Position numbers and translations under genes: made by a program. The notes under the pieces are model-generated. The model was not told the DNA's origin. It made no database searches and worked only from the letters and a program-made list of their open reading frames with translations. From contig WBMV01003337.1 of NCBI GenBank assembly GCA_013396655.1, positions 154,991-218,990 of the forward strand: 64,000 nucleotides of DNA. The letters run 5' to 3'. Source of the DNA: Campylorhamphus procurvoides. Taxonomy: Eukaryota > Chordata > Aves > Passeriformes > Dendrocolaptidae. Positions 62,102-64,000 of this stretch are shown here, piece by piece. Position 1 is the stretch's first letter. Every line of letters begins with the position of its first letter.

Positions 62102-64000
62102 CTGTTTGGGCTCTTTGTGGGTTAAGTCAAACAAGCCACAATTTCTAGCAATGCTGTTGTCCTCCTAGGAAATAGTTCTTAGGAGGAGCTTCGTTTCCCT
62201 GGCATGAAAAATTTTCATCTTGTGTTGGAGCAGAAAGACAGCATGTACAGGTAGGCACAGGTACAGCTGCTGCAGGATCTGCTTGCCTATTGCAGCAAAA
62301 GTCTTCCTGCAACAAGCAGCAGGAAGCTGTTCTGCCTTTGGTGTAGCTTTGTAGAAGTTGGAGACCCTGGAGTTGGGAGGAAGTGCAGCCTTTTACCAAA
62401 GGGTTTGAATAGGTGGCTTAGCATCCAGGTTGGAGTCAGCATGCCAAACAACACTCAGGTGCTGGCATTGGTGTTGATCTGAGGTAATGTCATTCTCACA
62501 ATTGCGGTGTGTTCTTGTGTCAGCTCTTCATCACCAGCATTTTCCTAGAACAGCTTTATTGTGGGACAGGATTTGGCCCTATTGTGTAAATTGTTTTCTT
62601 TATTATTTCTGATTTTTCTCCATTTCTTTGGGGAAATTCTCATCTACAAAAATGCTGTTGGATCAGCATCTTTCAGCTCATGAGTGCCAATACTGTCGAC
62701 AACTAGTAGATGAAAAAATGTTTCATTTCAATTTTATTTTTCATATAAACTATTACAATGGAGAATATTTTTTATCTAAATGACACATTCATCTAAACAA
62801 TGAATACCGTAGCTGAGAAAAGGCTAGTTAATTTTTCTAGTTCATCTCACATGAAAATGCAAAGTACTGGAAAAAGCTGTTATATTGATGGTTTGTAGTC
62901 TGATCCACTTTGCACTGTTATCGAAAAAATTACTAATCAGAAGTATACTGGAAATAAATGTTAATTACTTAGTGATCAGTAAATGACTCAAGACCATATT
63001 AGTACTGTTGTCTGCAATGGAATGAATATGCTAATTCTGCGTACATACAGCTATAATATGCACTCTTTCATGGTAGTTGTTCATACTGAATACTTTCACT
63101 GAAATCAGCTAGGCTTCTTATGTGCCTGCTCAACATTACTGCTTGCTTTGCAGCACTTTGAGACTCTTGAGAGTTGCAGCCTAAAGTTGCAACACTTGTG
63201 ATCTCTTAAACCTGTCTATTTACAGGGGAAATACTTCCAGCACTCCCTATTGTACAGGAAATGTGAAAACTAGAATTCTAAAGCTAAAATCTAAGAGGCA
63301 GATCAAAATAGCCTCAGTTTATTTGGGAACAGAATGATTTTTAAAGGCAGTGCTGCAGCACTGGAGAACTATGGCATGAGTTATGGATGCATGGGATGTT
63401 CAGTGTAGGTGCCATTGTCACAGGGTCTCCCAGGTTCATCTGAAAAAGGTATCCATTTTTGCATGACAGTCCTTTCACCCACCTGCAGGCCCAAAGCTTT
63501 TAAAAGGCTGTGGCTAAGCACAGCTGTGAGATGGGATGGGCTTCTCCCTCAAGAGGCTCAAGGGCAGGCTAAATACTTTCTTGCTTCCCTTGCATGCCTT
63601 CATATAAGCACATGAAAAGTTGAGGTGTGCCCGCAAGGGCAGTTTCACCACACACCCTCCAAATGCCTTGTCTGACTTCTTGGAGAGAAATTTCCTGTGT
63701 CTGAGGGGACCTGCTGCAGCTCTACTTTGAAGTATTATGAAGCAGTCAGTGTAGGTTTGGGGTTTTTTTAAGTTCTGAAAGTGATTGGTGCCTGCTTAAA
63801 CAGCAGCTCCTCCTGCCCTGATAGGTGTCCATCCTTTATTTGGCAGAACTGTGGGTAGGGTTACTGTCTTGCTGAAGCATGTGGAAGTGCCATTCTCATG
63901 CCCTCTGCACACCCTTCTCCTTACTGCCTGGAGAGTGAAGGATAGGAAAGCTGGTTCTGGGAGTTGCCTTCTTCATTATTCTGGATTTCCCCTTCATCCC
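62102..64000. other. Non-coding stretch to the window end
   Basis: No supportable exon or repeat family. The short open frames at 62145-62399 (minus) and 63409-63615 (plus) show no motif. If the membrane-segment frame upstream is a real exon, any following exon would lie further on or outside the window. Confidence 0.5.

Noticed and set aside
1..64000. CRISPR arrays, operons, tRNA or rRNA genes
   Set aside because: No regularly spaced repeats, bacterial gene density or cloverleaf and ribosomal sequence is apparent. The window is vertebrate nuclear DNA.

Overview
The window looks like one piece of a bird chromosome, or possibly that of a closely related reptile. The recognisable repeats are almost all 3'-truncated CR1 LINEs, several ending in the ATTCTRTG-type tail typical of CR1. 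There are no Alu, L1 or other mammalian repeats, no operons and no dense coding. Most of the sequence is AT-rich and non-coding, with T/G-rich or A/C-rich runs scattered through it. The species cannot be named from the sequence alone.

Bases 1 to about 1000 are the only GC- and CpG-rich, gene-like part. They read as a compact boundary between two plus-strand genes. The first gene appears to end here: the last bases of a penultimate exon (1-22), a short intron (23-300), a terminal exon with an in-frame stop at 400-402, and overlapping AATAAA signals at 523-536 followed by a GT-rich element. About 400 bases further on is a CpG-rich stretch with a strong-context ATG at 946 and a splice donor at 996. 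This reads as the promoter and first coding exon of a second gene. I recognise neither protein.

Bases 1000 to 64000 are best explained as a very long first intron of the second gene, or as intergenic DNA. I find no convincing conserved protein exon there. The section holds eight CR1 fragments (six plus, two minus). Two of them (3270-4682 and 53764-54361) clearly belong to the same subfamily, and the longest keeps decayed reverse transcriptase motifs. There is also a probable minus-strand solo LTR near 60.5-60.9 kb and several low-complexity tracts.

The last 4 kb has the most unexplained structure: a 12-bp-stem hairpin at 60381-60409, and a perfect 28-bp palindrome at 62041-62068. The palindrome lies inside a 65-codon reading frame (61904-62101) that predicts a short glycosylatable ectodomain and one membrane segment. 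That frame could be spliced in phase to the first exon at 946-995, but this is a hypothesis only. I see no CRISPR array, tRNA, rRNA or other well-defined RNA gene, and no clear case for an undescribed multi-gene system.
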